A stretch of 64,000 nt of DNA from Castellaniella denitrificans (GCF_042653765.1 NZ_JBHSEZ010000014.1:3255-67254), one strand, 5' to 3'; counted from the first letter of the stretch, positions 1-8,969 are shown. The notes: generated by a model from the sequence alone, not told the origin. A program made the numbers and translations.

Positions 1-1
1 C

Positions 2-1117
2 GACATGATGCAGTCGGTGCTGCTGGCGATCTATCCGGTGCTGCAGGGCCGCTTCGACCTCAGCTTCGCCCAGGTCGGCGTCATCACCCTGGCCTTCCAG
101 TTCTCATCCTCGCTGCTGCAGCCGGTGGTGGGACGGCTCACCGATCGCCGCCCGATGCCCTATTCCCTGCCGATCGGCATGGGGTTCACCTTCTGCGGCC
201 TGCTGCTGCTGTCCCAGGCCTGGAACTTCCCTCTGGTGGTGCTGGCCGCCACGCTGGTGGGGGCCGGGTCCTCGGTGTTCCACCCGGAATCCTCGCGGGT
301 CGCGCGCATGGCCTCGGCCGGCCACCACGGCCTGGCCCAGTCGATCTTCCAGGTGGGCGGCAACATCGGCTCATCGATCGGCCCCCTGCTGGCCGCGCTG
401 CTGATCGTGCCCCACGGCCAGGGCAGCGTCGCCTGGGTGTCGCTGGCCGCCCTGGCCGGCATCTGCATCCTGCTCGGCGTCAGCCGCTGGTACGCCGCCA
501 ACCTGTCCGGCGTGCGCGGCCGCGCATCCCTGCGCAAGACCGACAACGGCCTGTCGGCGCGCCAGGTGCGCGGGGCCGTGTTCATCCTGCTGCTGCTCAT
601 CTTCAGCAAATACTTCTACCTGGCGGGGCTGAACAGCTATTTCACCTTCTTCCTGATCGACCGCTTCGGCCTGGACATCCAGCAGGCGCAATATTCCCTG
701 TTCGTGTTCCTGGCCGGGGTGGCCACCGGCACGCTGGCGGGCGGCCCCATCGGCGACCGCATCGGCCGCAAGCGCGTCATCTGGGGTTCGATCCTGGGCA
801 CGGCGCCGTTCTCCCTCGCCCTGCCCTACGCCAACCTGCACTGGACCCTGATCCTGGTGTTCTGCGCCGGCTTCATGATCGCCTCCGCCTTCCCCGCGAT
901 CATCGTCTACGCGCAGGAACTCATGCCCGGCAAGACCGGCACGGTCTCGGGCCTGTTCTTCGGCCTGGCCTTCGGCATGGGCGGGATCGGCGCCGCCGCG
1001 CTGGGCCGGCTGGCCGACGCCACCAGCATCGCCTTCGTCTACCACCTGTGCGCCTTCCTGCCCCTGCTGGGCCTGACGGCCTTCTTCCTGCCGGACACGC
1101 GGCGCCGCGCCGCATGA
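2..1117 (+). CDS. MFS transporter, fosmidomycin-resistance (Fsr) type, 5' partial
   Basis: Inner-membrane major facilitator transporter resembling the Fsr (fosmidomycin resistance) exporters. About 371 residues are visible, with a dozen hydrophobic segments and MFS loop motifs: GRLTDRRP after the second helix and GPIGDRIGRKR in the second half. The window opens inside the gene at codons for Asp-Met-Met-Gln, a stretch that in Fsr proteins follows a short N-terminal 'SLSHxxND' segment, so roughly 25-35 N-terminal residues lie off the left edge. The stop codon overlaps the ATG of the next transporter (ATGA), implying a two-gene operon. The substrate cannot be read from sequence; fosmidomycin is only the family name. 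Confidence 0.85.
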   Translation, partial: DMMQSVLLAIYPVLQGRFDLSFAQVGVITLAFQFSSSLLQPVVGRLTDRRPMPYSLPIGMGFTFCGLLLLSQAWNFPLVVLAATLVGAGSSVFHPESSRVARMASAGHHGLAQSIFQVGGNIGSSIGPLLAALLIVPHGQGSVAWVSLAALAGICILLGVSRWYAANLSGVRGRASLRKTDNGLSARQVRGAVFILLLLIFSKYFYLAGLNSYFTFFLIDRFGLDIQQAQYSLFVFLAGVATGTLAGGPIGDRIGRKRVIWGSILGTAPFSLALPYANLHWTLILVFCAGFMIASAFPAIIVYAQELMPGKTGTVSGLFFGLAFGMGGIGAAALGRLADATSIAFVYHLCAFLPLLGLTAFFLPDTRRRAA

Positions 1118-2322
1118 GGCCGCCCGCCACCCGCGCGGCCGCCTGGCTGACGGCGGCCAGCCTGTTGCTGCTGGCCGCCAACCTGCGCCCCCTGTTCCCC
1201 AGCACGGCCATCCTGCTGCCCGAACTGACCCAGGCGCTGGGCCTGACCGGCGCCCAGGCGGGCTACCTGACCACCCTGCCCGTGCTGTGCATGGGCCTGT
1301 TCGCTCCCCTCGCCCCCCACCTGGCGCAGCGCACCGGCATCGAACGCACCCTGCTGCTGGTGCTGGCGCTGATCGTCGCCGGCACGGCCCTGCGCGGCGC
1401 CCTGGGCGTCACCGGCCTATTCCTGGGCACCGGCCTGGCGGGCGCGGGCATCGCGCTGGGCAACGTCCTGCTGCCCAGCCTGGTGAAACGGGATTTCCCC
1501 GAACGGGCGGCCCTGATGACCGGCCTGTACACCATGAGCCTCGTGGGCGGCGCGGCCCTGGCCGCCGCCGTCACGCTGCCGCTCACCCGGGCCCTGGGCG
1601 GCCGCTGGGACCTGGGCCTGGCCCTGTGGGCCGTCCCGGGCGTGGCAGCCCTGGCGGCCTGGGCGCCGATCGCCCTGCGCGCCGCCGGCCGCCGCGCGGG
1701 CGGCCGCCACATCCTGCCGGTCGAAGGCCTGCGTCGCGACGGGCTGGCCTGGGCCGTCACCCTGTTCATGGGCCTGCAATCGGCACTGGCCTATTGCGTG
1801 CTGGGATGGATGGCGCCGATGCTGCGCGACCGCGGACTGGACGGCACCGAGGCCGGCCTCGCCACCTCGCTGTCGATCCTGGTGCAGGTCGCCGCCTGCC
1901 TGCTGACGCCGATGGCGGCCTCGCGATGCCGGGACCAGCGCGGCCTGGCCGTCTTCCTGTCCGCGGCGGCCACCCTGGCCCTGATCGGCATGATCCTGGG
2001 GCCGCGCTGGGGCATCTGGCCGCTGGCCGTGGTCCAGGGCATCGGCCAGGGCGGGCTGTTCGCCCTGGCCGTGATGCTGATCGTGCTGCGGTCCGGGGAC
2101 GCCCACGTGGCCGCCCACCTGTCCAGCATGTCCCAGACCACGGGCTATGTGCTGGCCGCCAGCGGCCCTCTGCTGATCGGGATGCTGCACGACTGGGCGG
2201 GCGATTTCCGGGCCTCGACCGGGCTGCTGGCCGTGCTCGGGATCTGCACGGCCCTGGCCGGCTGGCGGGCGGGCCGCAACGCGCTGGTGCGCGCGACCGT
2301 CGTCCAGGAGTCGTCCCGCTGA
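1114..2322 (+). CDS. MFS transporter, CynX/NimT family
   Basis: A 402-residue inner-membrane transporter of the CynX/NimT (cyanate/2-nitroimidazole) MFS branch. The LLAANLRPLFPS segment near the N terminus is typical of the group, and about twelve hydrophobic helices follow. The ATG at 1114 is chosen because it overlaps the upstream stop codon (ATGA) and places the family N terminus correctly; an in-frame ATG at 1048 would add residues inside the preceding gene. It forms a two-transporter operon with the Fsr-like gene. The gene ends just before a strong stem-loop facing fabB. The substrate is unknown. Confidence 0.85.
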   Translation: MRPPATRAAAWLTAASLLLLAANLRPLFPSTAILLPELTQALGLTGAQAGYLTTLPVLCMGLFAPLAPHLAQRTGIERTLLLVLALIVAGTALRGALGVTGLFLGTGLAGAGIALGNVLLPSLVKRDFPERAALMTGLYTMSLVGGAALAAAVTLPLTRALGGRWDLGLALWAVPGVAALAAWAPIALRAAGRRAGGRHILPVEGLRRDGLAWAVTLFMGLQSALAYCVLGWMAPMLRDRGLDGTEAGLATSLSILVQVAACLLTPMAASRCRDQRGLAVFLSAAATLALIGMILGPRWGIWPLAVVQGIGQGGLFALAVMLIVLRSGDAHVAAHLSSMSQTTGYVLAASGPLLIGMLHDWAGDFRASTGLLAVLGICTALAGWRAGRNALVRATVVQESSR

Positions 2323-2330
2323 AAACCGCG

Positions 2331-2364
2331 ACGGCCCGCCGCGCGGGGAGGCGCGGCGGGCCGT
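2331..2364. terminator. Perfect 14-bp stem-loop between converging operons
   Basis: A perfect 14-bp G+C stem (2331-2344 with 2351-2364) encloses a six-base GGGGAG loop in the 79-bp gap between the converging CynX-like gene and fabB. There is no long T run on either side, so it may act as a bidirectional terminator or a 3'-end mRNA stabiliser. Confidence 0.7.
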
Positions 2365-2401
2365 TCGGGAAGGGATCGGAAGGCCGGAACGGCCCCGGGG
2401 C

Positions 2402-3619
2402 TCAGAGCCCCGCGCGCGAGAACACCAGGGTGGCGTTGGTGCCGCCGAAGCCGAAGCTGTTGGACAGCGCGGTCTCGATGCGGGCCTGCGGCAGGGCTTC
2501 GCGCAGGATGTTCATGCCCTCGGCGGCCGGATCCAGCGTGTCGATGTTGGCCGAGGCCGCGACGAAGCCGTGCTGCATCATCAGCAGGGTGTAGACCGCC
2601 TCGTTCACGCCCGCCGCGCCCAGCGCGTGGCCGGACAGGGACTTGGTCGAGGCGATCCAGGGCTGGTCGTCGCCGAAGACCTCGCGGATGGCCTCGAGTT
2701 CCTTCACGTCGCCCACCGGCGTGCTGGTGCCATGGGTATTGATGTAGTCCACGCGGGTGTTCACGTCCTCCAGCGCCTGGCGCATGCAGCGCGCCGCGCC
2801 TTCGCCGGACGGTGCCACCATGTCGTAGCCGTCGGACGTCGCCCCGTAGCCGACGATCTCGGCCAGGATGCGGGCGCCGCGCGCCTTGGCGTGTTCGTAT
2901 TCCTCGACCACCAGGATGCCGCCGCCGCCGGAAATCACGAAGCCGTCGCGGTCGGCGTCATAGGTGCGCGAGGCGCGTTCCGGCGTGTCGTTGTAGCGGG
3001 TGGAGAGCGCCCCCATGGCGTCGAACATGAACGACAGGGACCAGTGTTCTTCTTCCGCGCCGCCGGCGAAGACGATGTCCTGCTTGCCCAGCTGGATCTG
3101 CTCGACCGCGTTGCCGATGCAATGCGCGCTGGTGGAGCAGGCCGAACTGATGGAATAGTTCACGCCCTTGATCTGGGCGCCGGTGGCCAGGCAGGCGGAA
3201 ACGCCGCTGGCCATGGCTTTGGTGACCATGTAGGGGCCGACGCGGCGCACGCCCTTTTCGTGCAGGGTCTGGATGCCGTCGTTGATCGAGGAATGCGAGG
3301 CACCGCCGGCGCCGACGATCAGGCCGGTGCGCGGATTGGACACCAGTTCGGGCGTCAGCCCGGCGTCCTGGATGGCTTCCTGCATGGCCAGCCAGGCATA
3401 GGCATGGCCGTTGGCCATGAAACGGCCGAGCTTGCGGTCGATCCGGTCGAGCGCGTCCAGGCGCACCGAGCCCGCCACGTGCGAGCGCAGGCCCTGTTCG
3501 GCGTATTCCGGCTGGAAGGTGATGCCGGAGCGCCCGTGGCGCAGGCTGTCGAGGACCTCGGACTGGTTGTTGCCCAGGCTGGACACGATGCCCATGCCGG
3601 TGACGACGACACGACGCAT
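2402..3619 (-). CDS. fabB: 3-oxoacyl-ACP synthase I (FabB)
   Basis: Condensing enzyme of type II fatty acid synthesis, elongating cis-3-decenoyl-ACP in the anaerobic unsaturated fatty acid route. The 405 residues match FabB length. The nucleophile Cys lies in SSACSTSAHC (about residue 163), the first His in NTHGTSTPVGD (about 296), and the second in SLSGHALGAAG (about 331). FabB-type features such as the EEEHW segment after FAGG separate it from FabF. It starts 11 nt after fabA ends, so the two are cotranscribed as fabAB, the classical pair that supplies unsaturated fatty acids. A strong stem-loop lies just past its stop. Confidence 0.95.
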   Translation of the reverse strand: MRRVVVTGMGIVSSLGNNQSEVLDSLRHGRSGITFQPEYAEQGLRSHVAGSVRLDALDRIDRKLGRFMANGHAYAWLAMQEAIQDAGLTPELVSNPRTGLIVGAGGASHSSINDGIQTLHEKGVRRVGPYMVTKAMASGVSACLATGAQIKGVNYSISSACSTSAHCIGNAVEQIQLGKQDIVFAGGAEEEHWSLSFMFDAMGALSTRYNDTPERASRTYDADRDGFVISGGGGILVVEEYEHAKARGARILAEIVGYGATSDGYDMVAPSGEGAARCMRQALEDVNTRVDYINTHGTSTPVGDVKELEAIREVFGDDQPWIASTKSLSGHALGAAGVNEAVYTLLMMQHGFVAASANIDTLDPAAEGMNILREALPQARIETALSNSFGFGGTNATLVFSRAGL

Positions 3620-3630
3620 GATCGAACCTC

Positions 3631-4143
3631 CTAGAAATTATCCGTGCGGGTGAACAAACCCACGCGCAGATCGTGGGCCGCGTAGATCTCGTGGCCGTCG
3701 ACTTCCATGCGTGCGTCGGCGATGCCCATCACCAGCTTGCGCATCATGACGCGCTTCATGTCGATGGTATAGCGGACCAGCTTGCCCGTGGGCAGGACCT
3801 GGCCGGTGAATTTGACTTCGCCCACGCCCAGGGCGCGGCCCCGGCCCTGGCCGCCGCAGCAGCCCAGGAAAAAGCCCACCAGCTGCCACATGGCGTCCAG
3901 CCCCAGGCAGCCCGGCATGACCGGATCGCCCTTGAAGTGGCAGTCGAAGAACCACAGGTCGGGACGGATGTCGAGCTCGGCCACGATCTGGCCCTTGTCG
4001 TGCGCGCCGCCCTTGTCATCGATATGCGTGATCCGGTCGAGCATCAACATGGGCGGCAGCGGCAGCTGGGCATTGCCAGGGCCGAAGAGTTCCCCGCGCC
4101 CGCACGCCAGCAGTTCGTCGTAGCTATAGCTGTTCTTTTGCAT
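3631..4143 (-). CDS. fabA: 3-hydroxydecanoyl-ACP dehydratase/isomerase (FabA)
   Basis: Dehydrates 3-hydroxydecanoyl-ACP and isomerises trans-2- to cis-3-decenoyl-ACP, the branch point of anaerobic unsaturated fatty acid synthesis. The protein has 170 residues, close to the usual FabA length. The active-site stretch FDCHFKGDPVMPGCLGLDA supplies the catalytic His (about residue 69) and Asp (about 83). The start at 4143 (MQKNSYSYDELL) fits the family N terminus; an upstream in-frame ATG at 4200 adds 19 non-conserved residues. It is first in the fabA-fabB operon. A short inverted repeat and a TATACT box lie upstream. Confidence 0.95.
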   Translation of the reverse strand: MQKNSYSYDELLACGRGELFGPGNAQLPLPPMLMLDRITHIDDKGGAHDKGQIVAELDIRPDLWFFDCHFKGDPVMPGCLGLDAMWQLVGFFLGCCGGQGRGRALGVGEVKFTGQVLPTGKLVRYTIDMKRVMMRKLVMGIADARMEVDGHEIYAAHDLRVGLFTRTDNF

Positions 4144-4202
4144 GATTTTCCGTCTGAGATCCCCGGCTCGGCGGCCATTCCGGACGCAAAGGCGCCCCAC
4201 AA

Positions 4203-4221
4203 ACTAGGTAAGCTTGCTAGT
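4203..4221 (-). promoter_or_regulatory. Inverted repeat upstream of fabA (candidate operator)
   Basis: ACTAG-N9-CTAGT sits 60-80 bp upstream of the fabA start. On the minus strand it directly follows a TATACT sequence that could be a -10 box, so a regulator bound here would cover the start of transcription. FabA/B genes are often controlled by TetR-type regulators, but no regulator gene is adjacent and the -35 element is not clear. Confidence 0.35.
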
Positions 4222-4274
4222 ATAACCCGATATATTTTCAGCCGATGCCGCGCCAGGCGGCGCGCTTGACGGGA

Positions 4275-4715
4275 CTATCGGCCATCGAACCACACCGTCA
4301 CCGTCCCCCGGACGAACACCGGCGGATGATCGCCGCCCCAGCCTTCGACCCGGTGCACCAGCAGCAGCGGGCCGCGCGCCGCGCGGCCGTCGAAGGCGTC
4401 CGTTTCGACGCTGCGGCCCTCCAGCGGCACGCATGGTCCCCGTTCGGAACCCCAGCACAGGCGGGTCGAGATGCGGGCGGCGCTGTCGTAGTCCCGGGAA
4501 GCGTAGACCCGGGTGATGCGGGCGGACGCGGGCACCGCCGGATCCCGGGCCCCGGGTTCGTAGAGGACCGCCACCGCCCGGCCCTGCGCCTGCAGGCCCT
4601 GGCTGACCCGGTCCCGCGTCCAGGCCCGGTCGCCCGCCCGCGCCGCGCCCGCGGCCAGGATCAGCGCGGCCCCGGCCACCGCCGCGCCGCGCGGGATCCG
4701 GCCCGCGATCCTCAT
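4275..4715 (-). CDS. FlhE-like secreted protein
   Basis: A 146-residue protein with a signal peptide (hydrophobic 11-22, cleavage near ARA-GD). The second half resembles FlhE of the flagellar flhBAE operon: an RLC...PCVPLEG core with two cysteines (about residues 87 and 95), then a PL-hydrophobic strand, a G-rich turn and a terminal TVTVWFDGR like the NxVIVNYR end of FlhE. FlhE is a periplasmic protein thought to act in flagellar export. Here it is not beside flhB/flhA: its ATG overlaps the stop of a chemotaxis receptor gene, so it is cotranscribed with that receptor. The match is judged by eye, and an unrelated small periplasmic protein remains possible. Confidence 0.5.
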   Translation of the reverse strand: MRIAGRIPRGAAVAGAALILAAGAARAGDRAWTRDRVSQGLQAQGRAVAVLYEPGARDPAVPASARITRVYASRDYDSAARISTRLCWGSERGPCVPLEGRSVETDAFDGRAARGPLLLVHRVEGWGGDHPPVFVRGTVTVWFDGR

Positions 4716-6313
4716 TCCTGCGGCAAGGCGGGCGTGCCCGGCCCGCTGAGCTGGAAGACTCCGACGGCCCGGTTCAGGCCGTTCATCTGGTCGTTGAGGG
4801 ACTGGGCGGCCGTGCCCGCCTCGACCACCAGCGCGGCGTTCTGCTGGGTCACCTGGTCCATCTGGCCGATGGCCAGGTTGATCTGCTCGATGCCGGAGGC
4901 CTGCTCGCGGCTCGCCAGCGTGATTTCCGACATGATGTCGGCCACCCGCTGGACGCTGGAAACGACTTCCGTCATGGTCTGGCCCGCCCCATTGGCCAGT
5001 TCGGCGCCGGACTGGATCTTCTGCACGGTGGAATCGATCAGGCCGCGGATTTCCTTGGCGGCGTTCGAGGACCGCTGGGCCAGCGCGCGGACCTCGGAGG
5101 CCACCACCGCGAAGCCCTTGCCCTGCTCGCCGGCGCGGGCGGCTTCCACCGCCGCGTTCAGGGCCAGGATGTTGGTCTGGAAGGCGATGCTGTCGATCAC
5201 CCCCACGATGTCGGACATCTGGCGCGTCGAGGCGTTGACCTCGCCCATGGTCTCGACCACACGGGACACGGTCTGGCCGCCCCGCGAGGCGACCTCGGAG
5301 GCGGTGGCCGCCAGCGTGTTGGCCTGCTGGGCATTGGCCGCGTTGTGGCCCACCGTGCTGGTGATCTGCTCCATGCTGGCGGCGGTTTCCTGCAGCGAGG
5401 CGGCCTGCTCCTCGGTGCGCGCCGACAGGTCCAGGTTGCCATGCACGATCTGGCCGACGGACTGGCCGATCCATTCGGTGCCCTGACGGACCTGGGCCAC
5501 GGCCTGGGCGATGCCGTCGCGCATGACCCGCATGGCATGCATCAGGCTGGCGTGATCCCCCGGACGCACCGGAATGTCCACGCGCAGGTCGCCCTGCGAC
5601 ATGCGGTCGGCGATCTGGATGACGGCATCGGGCTCGCCCCCCAGTTGCCGCACCAGCCGGCGCGACAGGGCCGTGCCCACGACCAGCAGGATGAGCGCCA
5701 GGATCGCCGCCGCCAGCGCGAAGCCGCCGGCCTGCCCCCAGACGACGGCGTCGACCGTGTCCAGGTACACGCCCGAGCCCAGGATCCAGCCCCAGGGCGC
5801 GAATTCCTTCACGTAGGAGACTTTCTCCACCGGCTGGTCGACGCCCGGCTTGGGCCACAGGTAGAACACGTAGCCGTCATGCGCCGGACTGGCCTTGACG
5901 GTGTCGACGAAGGCCACGAACAGTTTCAGGCCGTTGGGATCCTGCATGCCCGACAGGTCCTTGCCTTCGAGCTCCGGCTTGATCGGGTGCATCACCATGC
6001 GCGGGACCATGTCGTTGATCCAGAAATATTCCTCGCCGCTGTAGCGCATGCCGCGGATGGCGTCCATGGCCTGCTTCTTCGCCTGCTCCTCGGTCAGGGC
6101 GCCGGTCTCGGCCTGGCGGTGGTAATAGGTGATCACCCCGTAGGCCGTCTCGACAGCCTGGCGCGCGCCGATCTGGCGTTCCTGCAGCAGGGCGCCGCGC
6201 TCCATCCACAGCAGCGACGCCGTCAGCACGACGATCCCGATGATCGCCACCAGGGTGAACAAGGCAAATTTGAACGCGGTCGAACGCGTCCAGGCCTGCA
6301 ATGACCGTGACAT
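4712..6313 (-). CDS. Methyl-accepting chemotaxis protein with single Cache domain
   Basis: Transmembrane chemoreceptor of 533 residues. TM1 is at about 13-34, a periplasmic single Cache (sCache_2) domain spans about 36-190 (MRYSGEEYFWINDMVPRMVMHP, FAPWGWILGSGVYLD), TM2 lies at about 195-217, then comes a HAMP linker and the long coiled-coil signalling domain. The CheA/CheW-binding hairpin tip is clear (AFQTNILALNAAVEAARAGE). It probably senses a small organic acid or similar ligand, but this cannot be read from sequence. The start at 6313 has a good GAGGAAGA ribosome site; the frame stays open far upstream but without homology. It overlaps the FlhE-like gene by 4 nt. Confidence 0.93.
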   Translation of the reverse strand: MSRSLQAWTRSTAFKFALFTLVAIIGIVVLTASLLWMERGALLQERQIGARQAVETAYGVITYYHRQAETGALTEEQAKKQAMDAIRGMRYSGEEYFWINDMVPRMVMHPIKPELEGKDLSGMQDPNGLKLFVAFVDTVKASPAHDGYVFYLWPKPGVDQPVEKVSYVKEFAPWGWILGSGVYLDTVDAVVWGQAGGFALAAAILALILLVVGTALSRRLVRQLGGEPDAVIQIADRMSQGDLRVDIPVRPGDHASLMHAMRVMRDGIAQAVAQVRQGTEWIGQSVGQIVHGNLDLSARTEEQAASLQETAASMEQITSTVGHNAANAQQANTLAATASEVASRGGQTVSRVVETMGEVNASTRQMSDIVGVIDSIAFQTNILALNAAVEAARAGEQGKGFAVVASEVRALAQRSSNAAKEIRGLIDSTVQKIQSGAELANGAGQTMTEVVSSVQRVADIMSEITLASREQASGIEQINLAIGQMDQVTQQNAALVVEAGTAAQSLNDQMNGLNRAVGVFQLSGPGTPALPQE

Positions 6314-6487
6314 GATGTCTTCCTCTTTTCTTCTCATCCATAATCCGGATACGCCCGCGACCCACTTCGGGGCGGCCGCCAGCGGATCACAGCGCGGTCG
6401 CGAAACCAGTATACGATTGAAGAATTCCGTCCAAGCCGCAGAAAAAAGGCCATATCCCGGGATTCCTGTCCCGCCGACCCCACATCC

Positions 6488-7252
6488 ATGTGCATCGCCT
6501 ACCTGTCCCTGGGGGCCCCCGGCTGGCCCCTGCTGATCGCCGCCAACCGCGACGAATTCCACGCCCGCCCGACCCGGGCGGCGGGCCCCTGGCCGCAGGC
6601 CCCGGACCTGGTCGCCGGCCTCGACCTGCAAGGCGGCGGCACCTGGATGGGCGCGACCGCCGCCGGCCGCTACGCCCTGCTGACCAACTACCGCGAGCCC
6701 GCGAACCCCGTGCCGCCCGGCGCCCCTTCGCGCGGCCTGCTGGTGCGCGACTTCCTGCTCGGCGGGGACGACCCCGCCGACTGGATCGCCGCGATCGCGG
6801 CCCGGGCGGACAACTGGGCGGGCTTCAACCTGATCGCGGGCGATGCGCGCCAGGCCTGGTACCTGGGCAACCGGGATCCCGCCCGGGCGCCCCGCCGCCT
6901 GGGGCCCAGACGCTACGTACTGACGAACCACCTGCTCGATACCCCCTGGCCCAAGGCCGCGCGGCTGCGCGCCTCGCTGGACGCCCTGCCGCCCGCCGCC
7001 TGGGCGTCCGAACCCGAACAGGTATTCGAACGGCTGCGCGACACCACGCCGGCCGAGGACGCGCGGCTGCCGGCCACCGGTCTCGCCCTGGAACGCGAAC
7101 GCCTGCTGAGCAGCCCCTTCATCATCAGCCCGGACTACGGCACCCGCTGCTCGACGGTCCTGGCGGGGGCCGCCGACGGCCGGACCTTCTTCAGCGAACA
7201 GGGCTACGACGCCTCGGGGCGCCTGCGCGAACGCCACGACTGGCGGCTGTAG
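6488..7252 (+). CDS. NRDE family protein (TANGO2-like)
   Basis: Cytosolic protein of 254 residues of the NRDE/TANGO2 family, named for the Asn-Arg-Asp-Glu motif found here in LIAANRDEFHARPT (about residue 18). The N-terminal Cys2 (MCIAYL) suits an N-terminal nucleophile-type fold. Other family blocks are GGTWMGATAAGRYALLTNYR and TNHLLDTPWPK. The eukaryotic homologue is linked to haem or lipid handling; the bacterial role is not settled. It is transcribed alone, divergent from the chemoreceptor, with yqeY-like 110 bp downstream. Confidence 0.85.
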   Translation: MCIAYLSLGAPGWPLLIAANRDEFHARPTRAAGPWPQAPDLVAGLDLQGGGTWMGATAAGRYALLTNYREPANPVPPGAPSRGLLVRDFLLGGDDPADWIAAIAARADNWAGFNLIAGDARQAWYLGNRDPARAPRRLGPRRYVLTNHLLDTPWPKAARLRASLDALPPAAWASEPEQVFERLRDTTPAEDARLPATGLALERERLLSSPFIISPDYGTRCSTVLAGAADGRTFFSEQGYDASGRLRERHDWRL

Positions 7253-7361
7253 GCCGGCCCGCGCCGCGGCGGCCCGGATCCCGCGCGCGACGCCCCGGAC
7301 CGGATAATGGCTCCGGGGCGCGCGCTAAAATGCCGTTTTTCACGCCCCACAGGACAATCCC

Positions 7362-7817
7362 ATGAGCACCGGGCTCGCCAGCCAGATCACCGACGCCGTC
7401 AAGGCCGCCATGCGCGCGCACGACAGCACCCGCCTGGGCACCCTGCGGCTGCTGCAGGCCGCCATCAAGCAAAAAGCCGTGGACGAGCGCGTCGAACCCG
7501 ACGACGCGGCGATCCTGGCCATCATCGAGAAGCAGGTCAAGCAGCGCCGCGAGTCCATCGCGGCCTTCGAGTCCGCCGGCCGCACCGACAGCGCCAACCG
7601 GGAACGCGCCGAACTGGACATCCTGAAGGAATTCCTGCCCCAGGGCGCTTCACCCGAGGAAATCGCGGCCGCCATCGATGCCGCCCTCGCCCAGGCCGCC
7701 GGCCAGGGCCTGCAGGGGGGCGCCGCCATGGGCGCGGTCATGGGACAACTGAAAAAGGCGCTGGCCGGCCGCGCCGACATGGCCGCCGTATCGGCCCAGG
7801 TCCGCGCCCGGCTGTAG
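7362..7817 (+). CDS. GatB/YqeY domain-containing protein
   Basis: A 151-residue YqeY-family protein, homologous to the C-terminal tail of GatB (the tRNA-dependent amidotransferase subunit that contacts tRNA). Typical blocks are RLGTLRLLQAAIKQKAVDE, EKQVKQRRESIAAFE, AELDILKEFLPQ and the C-terminal MGAVMGQLKKAL with ADMAAVSAQVRARL. Family length is about 147-150. In other Burkholderiales it sits near rpsU and dnaG; that context is absent here. It may bind tRNA, but its function is not established. Confidence 0.88.
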   Translation: MSTGLASQITDAVKAAMRAHDSTRLGTLRLLQAAIKQKAVDERVEPDDAAILAIIEKQVKQRRESIAAFESAGRTDSANRERAELDILKEFLPQGASPEEIAAAIDAALAQAAGQGLQGGAAMGAVMGQLKKALAGRADMAAVSAQVRARL

Positions 7818-7888
7818 CCGGACCCGCATCCGGCCGGATCACGTCGTTGGTTCGCCTCGCGCTCCGGCCGAATGCGAGCCCGGCTGAT

Positions 7889-8887
7889 TCAGCCGACGGC
7901 GGCCTCCGGCACCAGCGGCAGACCGTCCCGGATCTGCCGGACCAGATCGGGATTGCGCACGAACGCCCGGCCGAAGGCGACCGCCTCGCCGCGTTCCGCC
8001 TGCACGGCGCGCAGCGCGGAATCGGGATCGTAGCCCTCGCTCAGCACCAGCGCGCCGCTGAAGGCATCCCGGATCGCCGGGGCCAGCGCGTCCGCGCCCT
8101 CGTGCTCGCGCACGCAGATGAAGGCGATGCGCCGCTGGCCCAGTTCGCGGGCCACGTGGCGGTACAGCGCCGCGGGATCCGAATCCCGCATGTCGTAGCG
8201 GTCGCCGCGCGGCGACAGGTGCACCCCGACGCGCCCCGCTCCCCAGATGCCGGCGCAGGCATCGACGATTTCCAGCAGGAAACGGCTGCGCTTGCACACC
8301 GAGCCGCCGTAGTCGTCCTGCCGGCCGTTGGAGCCATCGTGCAGGAACTGGTCGATCAGGTAGCCGTCGCCGGCATGCACTTCCACCCCGTCGAACTCCG
8401 CCAGCCAGGCGTAGCGGGCCGCCTGCTCGAAATCCGCGATCACGCGCCGGATCTCGTCGAGCCGCAGGCTGCGCGGCACGACGAAGCCCCCGGCCTGCGG
8501 ACACGGTCCCCGGCCGCAGGCGATGGCGCTGGGCGCCACGGGCATCTCGCCCGACAGGTATTCGGGGTCCGACACCCGGCCGGCATGCCACAGCTGCAGG
8601 ACGATGCGCCCGCCGCGCCGATGGACGTCGTCCGTCACCGCCCGCCAGCCCTGCGCCTGGATGGAATTCCAGATGCCCGGCGTATCGGGATGCCCGATGC
8701 CCAGCGGCGACACCGAAGCCGCCCCCGCCAGGATCAGGCCCGCGCCGGCGCGCTGGGCATAGTACGCGCGCATGCCGTCGTCGGGCACGCGGCGCTGCGC
8801 GGCCCGCGCGCCCGACGAGGGTGCCATGACGATGCGGTTGGGCAGCTCGATTTCCCCCAGCCTGACCGGATCGAACAAACTTGTCAT
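7889..8887 (-). CDS. Old Yellow Enzyme-type NADH:flavin oxidoreductase, atypical active site
   Basis: An FMN-dependent TIM-barrel ene-reductase of the Old Yellow Enzyme/NemA family, 332 residues when started at MTSLFDPVRLGEIELPNRIVMAP. The family normally has His-x-x-Asn or His-x-x-His as substrate-activating pair; here the segment reads VEVHAGDGYLIDQF, giving His-x-x-Asp. The usual 'GRISH' after strand 3 is also altered, to GRVSD. The other FMN contacts look intact (GGRIVLQLWHAGR, AFGRAFVRNPDL). Substrate preference or activity may therefore differ. It is divergent from ktrA. An in-frame ATG at 8944 is less likely because it precedes the conserved N terminus. Confidence 0.85.
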   Translation of the reverse strand: MTSLFDPVRLGEIELPNRIVMAPSSGARAAQRRVPDDGMRAYYAQRAGAGLILAGAASVSPLGIGHPDTPGIWNSIQAQGWRAVTDDVHRRGGRIVLQLWHAGRVSDPEYLSGEMPVAPSAIACGRGPCPQAGGFVVPRSLRLDEIRRVIADFEQAARYAWLAEFDGVEVHAGDGYLIDQFLHDGSNGRQDDYGGSVCKRSRFLLEIVDACAGIWGAGRVGVHLSPRGDRYDMRDSDPAALYRHVARELGQRRIAFICVREHEGADALAPAIRDAFSGALVLSEGYDPDSALRAVQAERGEAVAFGRAFVRNPDLVRQIRDGLPLVPEAAVG

Positions 8888-8969
8888 ATCATGCGGGAAA
8901 AAGCGGGGCTGGTTCAGCGCATTCCCTGTCTCGATTTGCTGCAACGCACCATCCAGATATCAGATTCAT

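Noticed and set aside
2570..3634. Open frame of 354 codons opposite fabB
   Set aside because: Gly/Ala/His-rich shadow of a gene with intact catalytic residues.
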